Shown here in pieces: positions 8,721-16,857 of a stretch of DNA of 41,323 bases. The notes beneath the pieces were generated by a model. It ran no database searches, was not told where the DNA came from, and saw only the letters and a program-made list of their open reading frames with translations. Each line of letters starts with the position of its first letter. Position 1 is the first letter of the stretch. The DNA comes from an uncultured Clostridia bacterium. GTDB lineage: Bacteria; Bacillota; Clostridia; TANB77; CAG-508. The translations under genes were made by a program, and so were the position numbers. The DNA is taken from the NCBI GenBank assembly GCA_944388775.1, contig CALXKC010000007.1, positions 1 to 41,323 of the forward strand, read 5' to 3'.

Positions 8721-9775
8721 CACTCTTCTAAGAAATCATGATAAGTCTTAGTAATTTCAATTTTTGATTTTCCTGGCTTAATATTTTCATCTTGTTTTAA
8801 TACTAAATCCACATCATATGTATCTTTTAATTTAATAACATTTTCTTTTTTATGACCTATTACATTATTACTATCAACTGGATTTACAGTTACTTCTACT
8901 TCTTTAACTTTTACATTTAATTTTTTTATTTTAGCAACAATTGCATCATACCACAAACCTGATTCTACTAATTGTCTAAATGCCGGATGATATGGACCTG
9001 CAACTACTTCACTATTTTTTTCTTCTGGTGATGTAATTTCATCTGTATTTTGCAAACCTACTCTTATTACTTCAATTTTCTTTTTTACAAACATTGATAC
9101 TAATTCTTTACAAGTTTCTACTGCTTGTGCTAATGGTAATGGTTGATATTCTCCATTTTCGTATTCTTTTTCTAGTTTTGTATTTTTCACAACTAAAACT
9201 GGATAAATTCTTACCATTTTAGGCTTTAATTTGATTAATGCTTTTGCTGTATTTATTTCGTCAATTTTTGTACTTTCTGGTAATCCTACCATCATTTGAT
9301 GGCCTAATTGAAAGCCATATCTTCTTATCAATTTTGATGCTTTTTTTACATCTTCAAAAGTATGTCCTCTATTTGCTCTTTTTAAGATATAATCATTTGC
9401 TGATTGTACTCCTAATTCTATTGTCTTTACTTTATAACTTTTTAATCTCTTTAAAGTTTCTTTATCTATACAATCTGGTCTTGTTGAAATCCTTATACTT
9501 TCTACTTTTCCATCTTTTACATATTCATATGCAAGTTGTAATAGTTCTTCTTGTTTTTCTTTTTCTATTGCTGTAAAACTTCCTCCAAAAAAAGCTATTT
9601 CTATTTGTGCATCTTCACTATTTATACTCTTTAGGTAATCTTCTATTATCTTCTTTGCTTCTTCTTTAGTCATATTTTTCTTTTGACCACTAATTGATTT
9701 CTGATTACAAAAGATACAATCATTTGGACAGCCTAAATGTGGTACAAATATTGGTATAATATATAGCTTTTTCAT
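8720..9775 (-). CDS. Radical SAM protein, Elp3-like family
   Basis: A 351-residue protein with the iron-sulfur motif Cx3Cx2C at C16, C20 and C23 (GCPNDCIFC), followed by IAFFGGSFTAIE and RPDCID, characteristic of the Elp3/MiaB/NifB-type radical SAM fold. The family sits next to rnc in many clostridia, as here. The target is unknown. It lacks an obvious Elp3 acetyltransferase domain, being shorter than true Elp3. The start ATG has AGAGG upstream. A 35-bp gap separates it from rnc, so the two are probably one transcript. Confidence 0.85.
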   Translation of the reverse strand: MKKLYIIPIFVPHLGCPNDCIFCNQKSISGQKKNMTKEEAKKIIEDYLKSINSEDAQIEIAFFGGSFTAIEKEKQEELLQLAYEYVKDGKVESIRISTRPDCIDKETLKRLKSYKVKTIELGVQSANDYILKRANRGHTFEDVKKASKLIRRYGFQLGHQMMVGLPESTKIDEINTAKALIKLKPKMVRIYPVLVVKNTKLEKEYENGEYQPLPLAQAVETCKELVSMFVKKKIEVIRVGLQNTDEITSPEEKNSEVVAGPYHPAFRQLVESGLWYDAIVAKIKKLNVKVKEVEVTVNPVDSNNVIGHKKENVIKLKDTYDVDLVLKQDENIKPGKSKIEITKTYHDFLEE

Positions 9776-9810
9776 CTATTTACCTCTTTTCTTATTTTTT
9801 CATATTTTTA

Positions 9811-10485
9811 TTAATTCATCTCTTCTAAAGCCTTTTTGGCAGCTTGCATATGTGCTTCTTTTTTACTTTTCCCCTTTCCTTTTGCAAGGACTTTTCCATT
9901 TACACTTACTTGTGCTTCAAAACTTTTATCGTGGTCTGGCCCTTTTTCTTTTGTTATTTCATAAACTATTTTTACATCTCCATGCTCTTGTAACTTTTCT
10001 TGTAAAACTGTTTTATAATCTTTATCTCCTACGTGTTTTGTTGCTATTTCTATTTCATTTTTTAGGTTCGTAATTATAAATTTTTCTGCTTGTTCTAAAC
10101 CACCATCTATGTAGATTGCTGCAATTACCGCTTCTACGCTATCAGCTAATATTGCCGGTCTATTTTTTCCTCCTGTTATTTGCTCTGATTTTCCAAGATA
10201 TAAGAAATCACTAAAATTATGCTTTTTTGCAATTTTGTAAAGACTCTTTTCACATACTACTGTAGCTCTAACTTTAGTCATTTCTCCTTCTTTTAATTTA
10301 GGATAATTGTTATATAGATATTTGCTTGATATGAACTCTAGAATACTATCTCCTAAAAATTCAAGTTTTTCATTACTCTCGACCTTTTTTTCGTATGCAT
10401 ACGATGTATGTGTTAATGCTTTTTTTAATAATTCTTTTTGTTTAAATGTATATCCTATTTCTTTTTCCATATCGTCTAATGCCAT
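9811..10485 (-). CDS. rnc: Ribonuclease III
   Basis: A 224-residue protein of normal RNase III length, cleaving double-stranded RNA in rRNA maturation and antisense RNA decay. The signature NEKLEFLGDSIL supplies E39, E42 and D46; ADSVEAVIAAIYID supplies D115 and E118. A double-stranded-RNA-binding domain follows from about residue 155, ending in KSKKEAHMQAAKKALE. AAAGGAGG lies 12 bases before the ATG, a rather long spacing. This enzyme would be the natural processor of the sense-antisense RNA pairs proposed at 13.6 and 27.8 kb. Confidence 0.96.
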   Translation of the reverse strand: MALDDMEKEIGYTFKQKELLKKALTHTSYAYEKKVESNEKLEFLGDSILEFISSKYLYNNYPKLKEGEMTKVRATVVCEKSLYKIAKKHNFSDFLYLGKSEQITGGKNRPAILADSVEAVIAAIYIDGGLEQAEKFIITNLKNEIEIATKHVGDKDYKTVLQEKLQEHGDVKIVYEITKEKGPDHDKSFEAQVSVNGKVLAKGKGKSKKEAHMQAAKKALEEMN

Positions 10486-10526
10486 ACTTGATTTTTTCCT
10501 CCTTTCGTCTATTTTTTTACACTACT

Positions 10527-10554
10527 ATTATATACTATTTTCTAAATTTTGCAA
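10527..10554 (-). promoter_or_regulatory. Promoter of rnc
   Basis: Minus strand TTGCAA, 16-bp spacer, TATAAT, about 40 bp before the rnc ATG. Confidence 0.6.
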
Positions 10555-10590
10555 GTAGGGAAAGTTCCAAAAATTTCTTGCCAAAATATA

Positions 10591-10619
10591 TGGACAGATG
10601 AATTTTGTTATTGTATAAT
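10591..10619 (+). promoter_or_regulatory. Promoter of the glucosaminidase gene
   Basis: TGGACA, 17-bp spacer, TATAAT, 40 bp before the ATG at 10660; divergent from the rnc promoter. Confidence 0.7.
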
Positions 10620-10659
10620 AAATGTGTATTATTTTAAAAGTAGAAAGTGAGAAAATATT

Positions 10660-12027
10660 ATGGCAAAGGATAATAATTCTTTCCAAAGAGAGGAACGTAA
10701 TTTAATAGATGTTTTTAACGAATTGCAAGAACTTCAACGTAATCCAAAAGCAAGACAAGCCTATCAAAAAGAATCACGTAAATCGAAGTTTTCTTTACAC
10801 TCAAAACTTGATTCAAATAAAACTTACCAAAAAACTTATGATTTAAAATTATCACATATTATTATTGGTTGTTCTGCTTTAGTTATTGGTATGGCCATTT
10901 TCTTCCCAAAAACTTCTGCTTTTACTGAAAGTTATGCAAAGGAAGAAAATATTGAAGCTGTTTCAGAATATGAATTAAATCGTCACCGTTTGAATATGCA
11001 GACAATAATTTCTGAAAATTCTGGAATGGATAGAGTTAAAGAGCAAGTCACTGAAGAACGTGATGTTGATTTTGAAACTACATATCAAAATAACGCAACA
11101 TTACCAAAAGGTGAAGAAGTTACACTTCAAGAAGGTAGTCTTGGTAAGGATAATGTAACTGTTGTTAAAACATATGAAAATGGTACTTTTGTTGAAGAAG
11201 TTATTTTAGCTAAAGATAGATTAGTAGAACCTGTATCTAAAATAATTGATGTTGGAACTTCTGAATTCTTAGCAAAACATAAAGTTCATCTTGGTGATAC
11301 AATGTATTTTGTAAATAAAGGTACTTTAAAAGAAGCTGCTGATGATACTTCTAAAGATGTTGCTGAAGTTCAAGAAAGCTTAGATGTTAAACTATTAGAA
11401 TTACCAAGTGAAGAATGGTGTAAAGTTTCTTTTGATGGTATTGAAGGATATATTAAAACTTCAAACCTAACATCTGCATCTTCTACACCAAATATCGTTG
11501 AAAAGAATCGTATTCAAAGAATTTTAATAAAAGTAAATATAAATATGGAATTAAATAAGACAAGTGGTCTTACATTAAATGATTATAAAAAAATATTTAC
11601 AAATATACCTAATGACAAAAATGATATTTTTGAAGATAATTATACTGTATTCTACAACGCAGAAAAGAAATATAATATTAATGGTATCTTCTTAGCTGCT
11701 ATGGCAATTCATGAAAGTGCATGGGGAAGCTCTCAAATAGCTCAAGATAAAAATAATTTATTTGGCTATGGTTCTTATGACGAATCACCTTATGAGTCTT
11801 CTTATGATTTTAATAGTTATCAAGAAAGTATTGAAACAGTTGCTAAATCTTTAGTTAAATATTATTTAAATCCACCTGGAACTAAAATATATGATGGTGA
11901 AACAGCCCTTGCTTGGTATTATAATGGACCTACATTACAAGGCGTTAATACTAGATATGCAAGTGATAAAGATTGGTATACTAAAGTTTATAATTATATG
12001 GAAATGCTATATAATAGACTTAAATAA
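10660..12027 (+). CDS. Membrane-anchored G5-SH3-glucosaminidase cell wall hydrolase
   Basis: 455 residues: a basic cytoplasmic N-terminus, one membrane segment at about 64-83, a G5-like domain at about 130-200 (VTLQEGS...TFVEEVILAKD), a bacterial SH3-like domain at about 210-275 (WCKVSFDGIEGYI) and a glucosaminidase (PF01832-like) domain at about 315-455. The catalytic glutamate is probably E352 in IHESAWGSS, followed by NNLFGYGSYD. It is predicted to cut the peptidoglycan glycan strand outside the membrane. Monocistronic or leading the next gene; a hairpin follows the stop. Confidence 0.87.
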   Translation: MAKDNNSFQREERNLIDVFNELQELQRNPKARQAYQKESRKSKFSLHSKLDSNKTYQKTYDLKLSHIIIGCSALVIGMAIFFPKTSAFTESYAKEENIEAVSEYELNRHRLNMQTIISENSGMDRVKEQVTEERDVDFETTYQNNATLPKGEEVTLQEGSLGKDNVTVVKTYENGTFVEEVILAKDRLVEPVSKIIDVGTSEFLAKHKVHLGDTMYFVNKGTLKEAADDTSKDVAEVQESLDVKLLELPSEEWCKVSFDGIEGYIKTSNLTSASSTPNIVEKNRIQRILIKVNINMELNKTSGLTLNDYKKIFTNIPNDKNDIFEDNYTVFYNAEKKYNINGIFLAAMAIHESAWGSSQIAQDKNNLFGYGSYDESPYESSYDFNSYQESIETVAKSLVKYYLNPPGTKIYDGETALAWYYNGPTLQGVNTRYASDKDWYTKVYNYMEMLYNRLK

Positions 12028-12052
12028 GTACTATGTACAAAATATTTGATTG

Positions 12053-12083
12053 CTAAAAGAAAGATGAGCTATCTTTCTTTTAG
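12053..12083 (+). terminator. 13-bp stem hairpin after the glucosaminidase gene
   Basis: CTAAAAGAAAGAT pairs with ATCTTTCTTTTAG around a 5-nt loop. The T-run after it is weak, so termination may be partial, allowing read-through into the next gene. Confidence 0.55.
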
Positions 12084-12120
12084 TATATCTTCAATAAATT
12101 TAAAATATTGGAGGTTGTAA

Positions 12121-12957
12121 ATGAAGATAAAAAAGAAGATTAAAGTAAAAAATGAAAGATTATTATTTGCTGTTTTATTAATTGCTTTATTTATTATTTT
12201 TATACTATATTATAATTTTGTATTTTCAGAAGTTTTTGCTAGAAATGCATTTGCTAATCAAATGATAGAAATTGCTGACCAAAATGAAAACCCAATCTTT
12301 ACAGTTCAACGAATTCTATTATATAGTAGTGCAAATGCAATTGATAATTCAGATGATTTATCTTTAAAAGATATGAGTATATTACAATATACAGATATTT
12401 CAATATATATAGATAATTTAGGAACAATATCTGATTTAACAGATGAAAATACAATACGAGAACTTTATATTGATAATATAAATATTAAAACTAATTCTGA
12501 TATTGGAAAACAAGTTCTAAATTACAAAAATCCTTTGAATTTTGGAAAATATGAGAATTTACAATCAACAGATAGAATTGATTTTAATATTGTGAATACT
12601 AATTCAGAAAATGAAAATCATGATTATTCTACTCCAACTTTTTATACAGATTGCTCAAATCCAATTTCTTTAGGATATATTAATAAAGATATTTTGACTA
12701 ATTATGCTGCAACACAAGATTCAAATACTGTTTCTTTTAATGGAAAGGTATTGCAAGAAGCAAATATTAATTTAGATGATATTGGTTATAATTTAAGTTT
12801 TAGAATTAATATTGTTAATAATTTAGGTCAAAAATTTGTATATAATATGTCTTTAAATGTTGATTTAAATGATGATAATGGTGGTATTTATAATGGATAT
12901 ATTTATAAAGGTAAAAATACTTCTGGAAGAGAATATCAGTTTTTTAAAGAGATGTAG
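12121..12957 (+). CDS. Membrane-anchored extracytoplasmic protein of unknown function
   Basis: 278 residues: a lysine-rich N-terminus, one membrane segment at about residues 15-33, then an acidic, asparagine-rich domain of predicted beta strands with no family I recognise. There is no lipobox. A good GGAGG lies seven bases before the ATG. It follows the glucosaminidase gene on the same strand and may work with it in the envelope; that is inference from position only. Confidence 0.75.
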   Translation: MKIKKKIKVKNERLLFAVLLIALFIIFILYYNFVFSEVFARNAFANQMIEIADQNENPIFTVQRILLYSSANAIDNSDDLSLKDMSILQYTDISIYIDNLGTISDLTDENTIRELYIDNINIKTNSDIGKQVLNYKNPLNFGKYENLQSTDRIDFNIVNTNSENENHDYSTPTFYTDCSNPISLGYINKDILTNYAATQDSNTVSFNGKVLQEANINLDDIGYNLSFRINIVNNLGQKFVYNMSLNVDLNDDNGGIYNGYIYKGKNTSGREYQFFKEM

Positions 12958-12989
12958 TAAAATTTTTATTTATAATTAAAAACCTTTTT

Positions 12990-13013
12990 AGCCCACAGTT
13001 TGTGGGCTTTTTG
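12990..13013 (+). terminator. Intrinsic terminator
   Basis: GCCCACA, 3-4-nt loop, TGTGGGC, then TTTTTG. It ends the transcript of the 12121 gene and insulates the tRNA operon. Confidence 0.85.
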
Positions 13014-13034
13014 TATGTTTTATTTATTTTTTCC

Positions 13035-13063
13035 TTGACATTTTTCAAAAAATCTGCTATTAT
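13035..13063 (+). promoter_or_regulatory. Promoter of the tRNA-Gly/tRNA-Cys operon
   Basis: TTGACA, 17-bp spacer, TATTAT, about 38 bp before tRNA-Gly. Confidence 0.85.
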
Positions 13064-13101
13064 AGAAATTGCTTAATGCAAGAATTATTCATTAAAAATT
13101 T

Positions 13102-13175
13102 GCAGGTATAGTTTAGTGGTAAAACGAGACCTTGCCAAGGTTTAGTCACGAGTCCGATTCTCGTTACCTGCTCCA
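13102..13175 (+). tRNA. tRNA-Gly (GCC)
   Basis: Cloverleaf: acceptor GCAGGTA/TACCTGC, D-loop with TAGTGGTAAAA, anticodon loop TTGCCAA (anticodon GCC), T-arm ACGAG TCCGATT CTCGT, and encoded CCA at 13173-13175. Confidence 0.95.
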
Positions 13176-13228
13176 CTTTTTATTTTTTTGTAATTTTTAT
13201 ATTACATACTACATATTATTTAATATAC

Positions 13229-13303
13229 GGCGACATAGCCAAGTGGCTAAGGCACGAGTCTGCAAAACTCTGATCCCCGGTTCGAATCCGGGTGTCGCCT
13301 CCA
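13229..13303 (+). tRNA. tRNA-Cys (GCA)
   Basis: Acceptor GGCGACA/TGTCGCC, D-loop AGCCAAGTGGCTAAGGC, anticodon loop CTGCAAA (GCA), T-arm CCCGG TTCGAAT CCGGG, encoded CCA at 13301-13303. The last 11 bases belong to the integration core, so the gene was rebuilt intact on integration. Confidence 0.95.
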
Positions 13304-13306
13304 ATT
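13293..13306 (+). other. attL core of the integrative element
   Basis: TGTCGCCTCCAATT covers the tRNA-Cys 3' end and recurs exactly at 27596-27609. Flanking bases differ on both sides (GG/AC before, A/T after), so the core is 14 bp. Confidence 0.85.
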
Positions 13307-13307
13307 A

Positions 13308-13330
13308 ACCCCTATTTAGGGGTATTTTTT
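13308..13330 (+). terminator. Terminator of the tRNA operon, supplied by the element
   Basis: ACCCCT, ATTT loop, AGGGGT, then ATTTTTT. It begins two bases inside the element. Confidence 0.8.
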
Positions 13331-13413
13331 ATTATTTACTATTATCTAAAAATGGCTATAAATCAACATTTTTTATTTTTGATTATTTTTAAATATTTAA
13401 TTTTATCTTTGTT

Positions 13414-13459
13414 ATTACATTAGAATTACATTAGAATAGATTTTCAATTACATTAGAAT
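13414..13459 (+). repeat. Left arm-type integrase sites (three copies)
   Basis: ATTACATTAGAAT at 13414, 13425 and 13447: starts are 11 and 22 bp apart, one and two helical turns. Two further copies in the same orientation flank the right end. This fits arm-binding sites of a tyrosine recombinase. Confidence 0.75.
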
Positions 13460-13574
13460 AAATTAATATAATTTATTATTTAGCACATTATATATTAAAC
13501 TAAGGATAATGGTCGACAAATAAGAAATTGAAAAATTATTTGACAAATACAAAAAAAGATGTTATTATATAGTT

Positions 13575-13656
13575 AGCTTAAGTAAATGTATCGTTGGTCG
13601 TAACGAAACATATAAAGTAACTGGTATGTGTACTGCAATTGCACATACTGTTTTTT
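13575..13656 (+). ncRNA. Candidate antisense RNA, cassette 1
   Basis: Promoter TTGACA (13540-13545), 17-bp spacer, TATTAT (13563-13568). The terminator is GTATGTG/CACATAC (13624-13648) plus a T-run to 13656, giving an RNA of about 80 nt. Bases 13596-13620 nearly repeat plus-strand bases 13808-13832: GGTCGTAAC, ACATA and AAGTAAC match, with three mismatches and one gap. The RNA should therefore pair with the start-codon region of the convergent peptide mRNA. Confidence 0.7.
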
Positions 13657-13663
13657 ATTTTAA

Positions 13664-13706
13664 AATAAAAAGAGTAGGAATAAACTGCAATTTCATTCCC
13701 CACTCT
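13664..13706 (-). terminator. Terminator of the cassette 1 peptide mRNA
   Basis: AGAGT and GGAAT (13671-13681) pair with ATTCC and ACTCT (13695-13706); read leftward the stem is followed by TTTTTATTTT. Confidence 0.65.
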
Positions 13707-13721
13707 CGACTATGTATGCCT

Positions 13722-13823
13722 CTAGTCTTTATCATCTTTTTTACCTTCTCTTAATCTAAAGTTTTTTTCTTTTTCATCAAGTAACATTTCAATTAATCGA
13801 AGAATAAGGTCGTAACTAGACAT
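13722..13823 (-). CDS. 33-residue peptide, cassette 1
   Basis: The peptide starts MSSYDLILRLIEMLLDEKEK and ends in a charged lysine/aspartate tail. It is predicted to form an amphipathic helix with no membrane segment. It is homologous to the 41-residue peptide at 27892-28017 in the N-terminal pattern [SA]-x-x-LIL-x-L-[IV]-[ED]-x-LL. AAAGGGGG lies eight bases before the ATG. The leader has a small hairpin also present in the other cassette. Its role is unknown; a toxin or regulator held down by the convergent RNA is inferred. Confidence 0.7.
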   Translation of the reverse strand: MSSYDLILRLIEMLLDEKEKNFRLREGKKDDKD

Positions 13824-13888
13824 ACAAGTAACCCCCTTTCCACCCTTATGCAAAGGATTACCTTTCTGTCAATGAAAAGGTTGTTATT

Positions 13889-13917
13889 ATATTATAATAT
13901 TTTGAATTGAAAAACAA
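13889..13917 (-). promoter_or_regulatory. Promoter of the cassette 1 peptide gene
   Basis: Minus strand TTGTTT, 17-bp spacer, TAATAT; the same boxes and spacing occur in cassette 2 at 28080-28108. Confidence 0.6.
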
Positions 13918-14087
13918 GCGAACAAGTAAAATTTTATTTATAAATGTTGTCATATTATTATATTAGTTCAAAAATTAAAATATTGTCTTTAATTTTCACT
14001 TTTATTTGTTAGGCTACAAATTACATGTTTGAGTTTTCACTTATCTTTAAATCTAAAATAAGAAAATAAATGAACTATATATTAACC

Positions 14088-14804
14088 TTAAGCAATTTTA
14101 TTTTTGCTTAAATATTCTTTTATTTCTTTTTCTGTATCCAAACAAAATTGTTTTAATATTAAAATTGTTTTTTCTAATGTTTCTATTATTTCATTAGTTG
14201 GTACTGATGCCTCTCTTTTCTCTATAATTACACCATTTTTATCTATTTCTGTAAATGCTCTTGGAACAAATGGAGAAAAACTATGAGTTAAGTCGTTTCT
14301 ATACTTTTTAGCTTTTTTAAATGTTCTATTTTCATTTATTCTTTCTAAAATCTTATAAATGTTTTGATTTTTTCCCTTTATTTTTCGTATTAATTGACTA
14401 ATAAAATTTTTTGCGTCATTTTTTATTCCTAAATCAAATACTTCATTTATTACTTGTCCAATTAATTCAAATGAAGTGCAGATTTTAAAATATAATATTT
14501 CTGCTGTTTGATTAAATAATATTTTTCTTATTGTAATTTTACTATTATTCTTAGGAATATATTGAGGTAAATCTTTTGAATAATATCCATATAATTCTAT
14601 ATATTGTACTAAACAACTACTTATATAGTTATTAAAACACATCAAGCTACTATATTTAGGCTCTATAAAAGGAAATATTTCTCTATTTTCGACAATGTTA
14701 TATCTAATATTTTGTATTTCTGCGTTTTTTAAAATCTCTTTTCTTCTTTCTTCATCTGGAAACTTTATCATATCAAATACATTTAATTTATTTTTTCCTA
14801 TCAT
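14088..14804 (-). CDS. HEPN-domain protein, Cthe_2314-like
   Basis: 238 residues, largely alpha-helical, with the HEPN signature Rx4H as RNDLTH (R169-H174) following KAKKY. HEPN proteins are often metal-independent RNases in toxin-antitoxin, abortive infection or RNA-processing systems. The overall composition resembles the Cthe_2314-like HEPN family, though that assignment is from memory. It stands alone between two intergenic stretches, with GGAG upstream of the ATG. No MNT-type nucleotidyltransferase partner is adjacent. Likely element cargo. Confidence 0.65.
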   Translation of the reverse strand: MIGKNKLNVFDMIKFPDEERRKEILKNAEIQNIRYNIVENREIFPFIEPKYSSLMCFNNYISSCLVQYIELYGYYSKDLPQYIPKNNSKITIRKILFNQTAEILYFKICTSFELIGQVINEVFDLGIKNDAKNFISQLIRKIKGKNQNIYKILERINENRTFKKAKKYRNDLTHSFSPFVPRAFTEIDKNGVIIEKREASVPTNEIIETLEKTILILKQFCLDTEKEIKEYLSKNKIA

Positions 14805-15182
14805 TATACCATCTCCAATTAAAAAATATCATATTATCGTAGTAAAATCAATTTATTATAACAATAAAATTCTAATTTTATCTTTTTTGTTTATCTTATT
14901 TTTAAAAGCTTATAAATTTTTATATGTAATTCTTCATATTTTAATTTTTTCACATAAAAGATTACTCCTCCCCTTATAATAGTTTTTCTACAAAGCAACA
15001 TAAAGCTTTTTCAAATTTTAGACATATAACTGTTGTAATAATCAATCATAGAAGATTGTATCCTTACACAGATAAAAATAAAAGGCTCTACTTTAATCGT
15101 AGATAACCTTTTATAAAATTAATTGAATTTTTTATTTATTTAATAGGTCAATACATAAAATACAACCTTATTAAATTTTATT
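14805..15182. other. Intergenic, AT-rich; one terminator-like hairpin
   Basis: No ORF with a ribosome binding site was seen. The only structure is at 15074-15112 on the minus strand: AAAAGG...CCTTTT with inner CTAC...GTAG, followed by ATTTTTATC. It would end the operon that starts at 16738. Confidence 0.55.
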
Positions 15183-15863
15183 TTATCTAATATTTATTTC
15201 ATAAGTTTTACTTCCAATTTGAACATATGCAATTATAGGCTCAATAGCGTTTACGACTTCATCTGGTAAATCGCATAAATAGTACATTTGACCTACTGTT
15301 AATGGGTTAATATTGGTAATATTAGCATAAGTAAAATCTCCATCTTTATCAACTATGACTGGAAATGAGCTATATTCATATTTTTCATTATACTTTACTT
15401 TTACAGTTGCCACATCATCTGCTGTAATATCTGTTGCTTGTAAATTTTTATAATCTAATTTTATTACTAAGTATGAATGTCCTTCTTGTTTAGCCTCATA
15501 ATATGTATAAAGAGTTGTTAAAACTGGTGGCTCAACTTTTTTTGAAAATTCACTTCCCTTAAAAGTTAATTCGTATTTATCACTTTCAATTACTGGCACA
15601 TCTTGAGTAAGAACTTCATTTTGTTCAGTTTCTATTTTACTAGAATTTTCTTGTTTTGAATTATTATTTTCTATTTCATTTTCAACATTAGAAGTTTTAT
15701 TTGTTGTTGCTTGTTCACTTTCTTTTGCATTTTTATTTGTATCTTCTTTAAGAAAAAACTTATGTTCAACAACTAATGTAACAATTATTGTTAAAATAAT
15801 AATTATTGCTATACCACTTATTTTCTTTACTATTTCTTTTGATTTGTTTTTATTTTCTTCCAT
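15183..15863 (-). CDS. Single-pass membrane protein with extracytoplasmic domain
   Basis: 226 residues: a lysine-rich start, a membrane segment at about 15-34, a low-complexity Asn/Glu/Lys linker to about residue 95, then a beta-rich domain resembling the DUF4352/DUF5067 immunoglobulin-like group (SYLVIKLDYKNLQATDI). It is the last gene of a three-gene minus-strand set with 13-bp spacing to its neighbour. Role unknown; probably surface cargo of the element. Confidence 0.65.
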   Translation of the reverse strand: MEENKNKSKEIVKKISGIAIIIILTIIVTLVVEHKFFLKEDTNKNAKESEQATTNKTSNVENEIENNNSKQENSSKIETEQNEVLTQDVPVIESDKYELTFKGSEFSKKVEPPVLTTLYTYYEAKQEGHSYLVIKLDYKNLQATDITADDVATVKVKYNEKYEYSSFPVIVDKDGDFTYANITNINPLTVGQMYYLCDLPDEVVNAIEPIIAYVQIGSKTYEINIR

Positions 15864-15876
15864 TTTAATAATCCCC

Positions 15877-16497
15877 CTATATTTTGCTTAAAATGTTATC
15901 ATAATTTACATTTTCATATATTGTAGCTTGTTCCCATGTTTCATTTACTGTTTTTGTTAATCCTTCAAAAATAGCTTTTAAGAATTCTCCTCCTAATTCA
16001 ATGCCACTACTATCAACTGTTGTATTTCCTGCTTGAGCTACTGCTTCTGCATAATCACTCTCTACAAATGTACAACCTGTCATTTCTCCATCTCTAGTTA
16101 CAATTATTCTTCTTACAGTTTCATCGTTAGCCCCTACTGTATCCATATCAAACAAGTAAACTGTTTCTCCTTGTTCATTTGTTGTTTTTCTAGCTTCATA
16201 CAATTTTTTACAAAAATCCTTTAATGCAACTGGTTCTACTGGTTGTACAACTTCTGTATAATCAGTTTCGTTAGTATTAGCTTCTTCTTGTTTTGGATTT
16301 AACAACTGATTATTTACATTTACTAATTCGCTTAATAATTCTTTTTCATCATTGTTCAATGTTATTTCTTCTGCAACTGTTAATGTTTTCTTGTTATCAT
16401 CTGTTGTTCCTCTAAAATAGCATACAAAATAAATTGCCACTGCTACAATTATTACTGTTAAAACTATAAAGATTATTTTTTTAGTCTTTGACTTCAT
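15877..16497 (-). CDS. Membrane-anchored protein of unknown function
   Basis: About 206 residues with a membrane segment near residues 7-25 followed by an acidic extracytoplasmic domain. I do not recognise the family. The start at ATG 16497 is preferred over an upstream GTG because AGGAGG lies eight bases before it. It overlaps the end of the upstream small gene by 17 bases, so the two are translationally linked. Confidence 0.65.
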   Translation of the reverse strand: MKSKTKKIIFIVLTVIIVAVAIYFVCYFRGTTDDNKKTLTVAEEITLNNDEKELLSELVNVNNQLLNPKQEEANTNETDYTEVVQPVEPVALKDFCKKLYEARKTTNEQGETVYLFDMDTVGANDETVRRIIVTRDGEMTGCTFVESDYAEAVAQAGNTTVDSSGIELGGEFLKAIFEGLTKTVNETWEQATIYENVNYDNILSKI

Positions 16498-16738
16498 TAT
16501 TACCACCTCCTCTTTTATTTTTTAATTTTATATTACAATTATTACTGCAATTAAAATTGTTACATTCATCACAATAATAATTATAAAAACTATAATACCT
16601 ATTCTTGCAATTTATTTGTGTAATTCCTCGTATATTTTCAATTTCAATTTTTATATATTCTCTTGTTTCAAATAAATCTCCATTTTTTAATAAAATTTCT
16701 ATATTTTTTAATATCTTTAAAAAGTTTTCTATTTCCAT
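16481..16738 (-). CDS. Small cysteine-rich protein of unknown function
   Basis: About 85 residues; helical first half, then cysteines in the pattern C-x2-C-x4-C-x3-C (YYCDECNNFNCSNNC), which could bind a metal ion. The start at 16738 has GGAG nine bases upstream; an ATG at 16753 lacks one. First gene of the membrane-protein set behind the palindromic promoter at 16769-16800. Confidence 0.55.
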   Translation of the reverse strand: MEIENFLKILKNIEILLKNGDLFETREYIKIEIENIRGITQINCKNRYYSFYNYYCDECNNFNCSNNCNIKLKNKRGGGNNEVKD

Positions 16739-16768
16739 TTCCTTTAACTCCATTTAAAATTCAATATA

Positions 16769-16816
16769 ATTATATCTTATTTCCCTCTCACTTGCAAGTG
16801 CTACCTTTATAAGTGC
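16769..16816 (-). promoter_or_regulatory. Promoter with palindromic operator, membrane-protein set
   Basis: Minus strand TTGCAA (16792-16797), 17-bp spacer, TATAAT (16769-16774). The -35 box is the centre of the perfect 12-bp palindrome CACTTGCAAGTG (16789-16800). A further half-site AAGTGC follows at 16811-16816. It faces a divergent XRE regulator gene starting at 16858, its likely reader. Confidence 0.65.
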
Positions 16817-16857
16817 CCTTCATATAAAATGTTAAAAAAATATAGGAGAGTAATTAA

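Noticed and set aside
12990..13013. Riboswitch or T-box upstream of the tRNA genes
   Set aside because: Only a simple terminator hairpin and a consensus promoter; no conserved T-box or aptamer motifs seen.
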